From Planctomycetaceae bacterium (GTDB lineage Bacteria; Planctomycetota; Planctomycetia; Pirellulales; Pirellulaceae), in the NCBI GenBank assembly GCA_003506095.1, contig DNWZ01000070.1, positions 1 to 6,917 on the forward strand: a DNA stretch of 6,917 nucleotides. Direction: 5' to 3'. Below are positions 5,780 to 6,917 of this stretch, piece after piece (position 1 is the first letter of the stretch; every line of letters begins with the position of its first letter). The notes beneath the pieces are model-generated. The model was not told where the DNA came from. It ran no database searches and saw only the letters and a list, made by a program, of their open reading frames with translations. A program made the translations under genes and the position numbers.

Positions 5780-6094
5780 GTTCGGACTCGGCGAAAATAT
5801 TGGGAAAATCGATAGCTTCGATGAACAAACGCCCCGGTGGCGATGTCCAAATGGGTATCAAGCAAAACGTTGGCCCGGAAGTTGCCTTACTTAACACAGA
5901 ACGTTCAGGTCGGCTGCCAGGGTGGCAGCGCGGCGGGAAAACGGTCTCAATCCGATGGTCTGTTGAAATTGCGGACGGTTAACATCGCCGTCCACCAACT
6001 GTTGGAGACGCGTGGGAATTGGAGCGTTCGCACACATTGTTTTCTAGTTCGATTGTTCGTTTGTTTTCTTGTTCGCGAAGGGTGAAAAATCGCA
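5780..6094. other. Divergent intergenic region between pdxH and the AlgH-family gene
   Basis: These 315 bases should hold the promoters of both divergent genes. Short open frames here show no family resemblance and I do not call them. Structures seen are a perfect 7-base stem GCTGCCA/TGGCAGC with a GGG loop (5913-5929), an inverted repeat GGACGG/CCGTCC with a 9-base spacer (5973-5993), and an 11-base palindrome CCAACTGTTGG (5995-6005). A T-rich stretch at 6037-6073 with repeated TTGTTCG precedes the AlgH-family start. A GAAGGG-like purine run at 6077-6082 could be its ribosome binding site, though 12 or so bases from the ATG. No convincing sigma-70 promoter was found by eye. Confidence 0.5.
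5913..5929. repeat. Perfect 7-base inverted repeat, GGG loop
   Basis: Arms GCTGCCA (5913-5919) and TGGCAGC (5923-5929) are exact complements around GGG. There is no T-tract on either side, so it is not a standard intrinsic terminator. It lies in the leader region of either pdxH or the AlgH-family gene, and its core arms GCTGCC/GGCAGC recur in the hairpin at 4296-4316. Confidence 0.45.
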
Positions 6095-6868
6095 ATGACC
6101 GAATCGTTGGTCGGAAACTTGATGATCGCGTCGACCTTGGTGCCTCAGTCTGTGTTCAGTCGTTCGGTGTGCCTGATCGTACATCACGATGAAAACGGCG
6201 CGATAGGCGTCATGCTCAATCGCCCGATCTCTCCGCCACCACCAGAGCTGATTCAAATGCTGATCGGCGGCCCGGAAGCGGTCACGCCTGATCATGATGA
6301 CGAATCGCAGGACATCGGTGCGGCATCGAATTGTGGCTCGAAAAGCGGCGGGTCCAAGCGAGGTAAATCGCGTTTGCCCAAACCCACCGACTCGGTTTCA
6401 GCGGATTCGCAATCCGATCAAGCGGCTGGGAATAAGCCGCCGGGCAATATGATTATCGCGAATTCGGGCGAAGTTTACGGCCCCGTCGCGGCACAACCGG
6501 GCAGTGCGATTGTCCACTTTGGCGGACCGCTGTCGGGTCCGGTGGTAGCGGTCCACGGTACGCGGGCTCTGGCCGAAGCGGAAGCGGGCCAAGGCGTTTA
6601 TATGGCTGCCCAGCGCGAGCATTTGGAACAGTTAGTAAAGGACGGTGGCGAAGATTTTCGCCTGATCATCGGCCACTCGGCCTGGACTTCTGCCCAGTTG
6701 AGCCAAGAGTTTTCGGCCGGTTATTGGCACGTTTTGCCAGCGACCCCGGAAACTGCGTTGCCGGCCCGCGTCGACCTTTGGCCGCATTTGATTCGTCGAG
6801 CCACCGGTGCGTCGGTCGCTTCATGGGTGGGGGCCCGTGACAGTGGCGGCTGGACCGGATTAAATTAG
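6095..6868 (+). CDS. algH: YqgE/AlgH (DUF179) family protein with a large hydrophilic insertion
   Basis: A 257-residue cytosolic protein of the YqgE/AlgH family. Family blocks are LVGNLMIASTLVPQSVFSRSV (5-25), CLIVHHDENGAIGVMLNRPI (26-45), the strand-turn VHFGGPLSGPVVAVH (140-154), and the late block RLIIGHSAWTSAQLSQEFSAGYWHVLPA (189-216), equivalent to the family's GYAGW-x-x-x-QLe-E-i-x-x-x-W. Typical members have about 185-190 residues. The excess is a Ser/Lys/Asp-rich, low-hydrophobicity stretch between about residues 60 and 120, where the family normally has a short loop; it looks disordered. The biochemical role of the family is not settled. AlgH was named from Pseudomonas alginate regulation, but the family is widespread in bacteria without alginate. 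The ATG at 6095 is placed directly before the conserved LxGxLxIA block. Nothing recognisable follows in the last 49 bases of the window. Confidence 0.87.
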   Translation: MTESLVGNLMIASTLVPQSVFSRSVCLIVHHDENGAIGVMLNRPISPPPPELIQMLIGGPEAVTPDHDDESQDIGAASNCGSKSGGSKRGKSRLPKPTDSVSADSQSDQAAGNKPPGNMIIANSGEVYGPVAAQPGSAIVHFGGPLSGPVVAVHGTRALAEAEAGQGVYMAAQREHLEQLVKDGGEDFRLIIGHSAWTSAQLSQEFSAGYWHVLPATPETALPARVDLWPHLIRRATGASVASWVGARDSGGWTGLN

Positions 6869-6917
6869 TTGTTTAGCCCGCCGCAAAACCCTCAGCCGCC
6901 CGACCGGACCGTGAAAC

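Noticed and set aside
5800..5982. A 60-codon plus-strand frame in the divergent intergenic region
   Set aside because: It has no convincing ribosome binding site, no hydrophobic core or motif, and overlaps the expected control region of pdxH.
6019..6047. TTGGAG and TTCTAG with a 17-base spacer as a sigma-70 promoter for the AlgH-family gene
   Set aside because: The spacing is right but the -10 match is only two of six consensus bases, too weak to report as a feature.
1..6917. CRISPR array, tRNA, rRNA, insertion sequence or phage genes
   Set aside because: No regularly spaced repeats, cloverleaf-like segments, transposase or phage motifs were seen on either strand; nearly all DNA is accounted for by housekeeping-type genes.

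Overview
The window looks like chromosomal DNA of a planctomycete, probably of the Rhodopirellula/Pirellulales type. The main reason is a gene for beta-ribofuranosylaminobenzene 5'-phosphate (beta-RFAP) synthase, the committing enzyme of tetrahydromethanopterin (H4MPT) synthesis. In Bacteria this enzyme is largely limited to methylotrophic proteobacteria, planctomycetes and a few others. Supporting signs are loosely conserved ribosome binding sites, moderately high GC, and an intergenic element that reads RHTPCAV on the minus strand, which I recall from many short predicted proteins in Rhodopirellula genomes. The taxonomic call is inference.

Layout from left to right: (1) bases 1-495, plus strand: the 3' end of a CobN-like chelatase subunit gene with a C-terminal membrane anchor. 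(2) Bases 520-4205, minus strand: a tight four-gene set that reads, in transcription order, pabB, pabA, a DUF447 family gene and beta-RFAP synthase. Every junction is a stop/start overlap (ATGA, GTGA and an 8-base overlap), so the genes are almost certainly co-transcribed and translationally coupled. (3) Bases 4316-5038, minus strand: a three-part membrane protein with a DUF2007-like N-terminus, a RanBP2-type zinc finger and two C-terminal membrane helices. (4) Bases 5081-5125: a repeat-like intergenic element with a hairpin. (5) Bases 5132-5779, minus strand: pdxH, pyridoxamine 5'-phosphate oxidase. (6) Bases 5780-6094: a 315-base divergent intergenic region with several small inverted repeats. 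(7) Bases 6095-6868, plus strand: a YqgE/AlgH family protein with a large hydrophilic insertion.

The central operon makes biochemical sense. PabA and PabB make 4-amino-4-deoxychorismate from chorismate and glutamine. A lyase (PabC, not in this window) would release 4-aminobenzoate, which beta-RFAP synthase joins to PRPP in the first dedicated step toward H4MPT. The DUF447 protein, translated between these enzymes, is the least understood member, and its position points to a role in the same pathway. The RPIKGT motif in the large synthase subunit marks it as PabB and not anthranilate synthase TrpE, which fits this reading.
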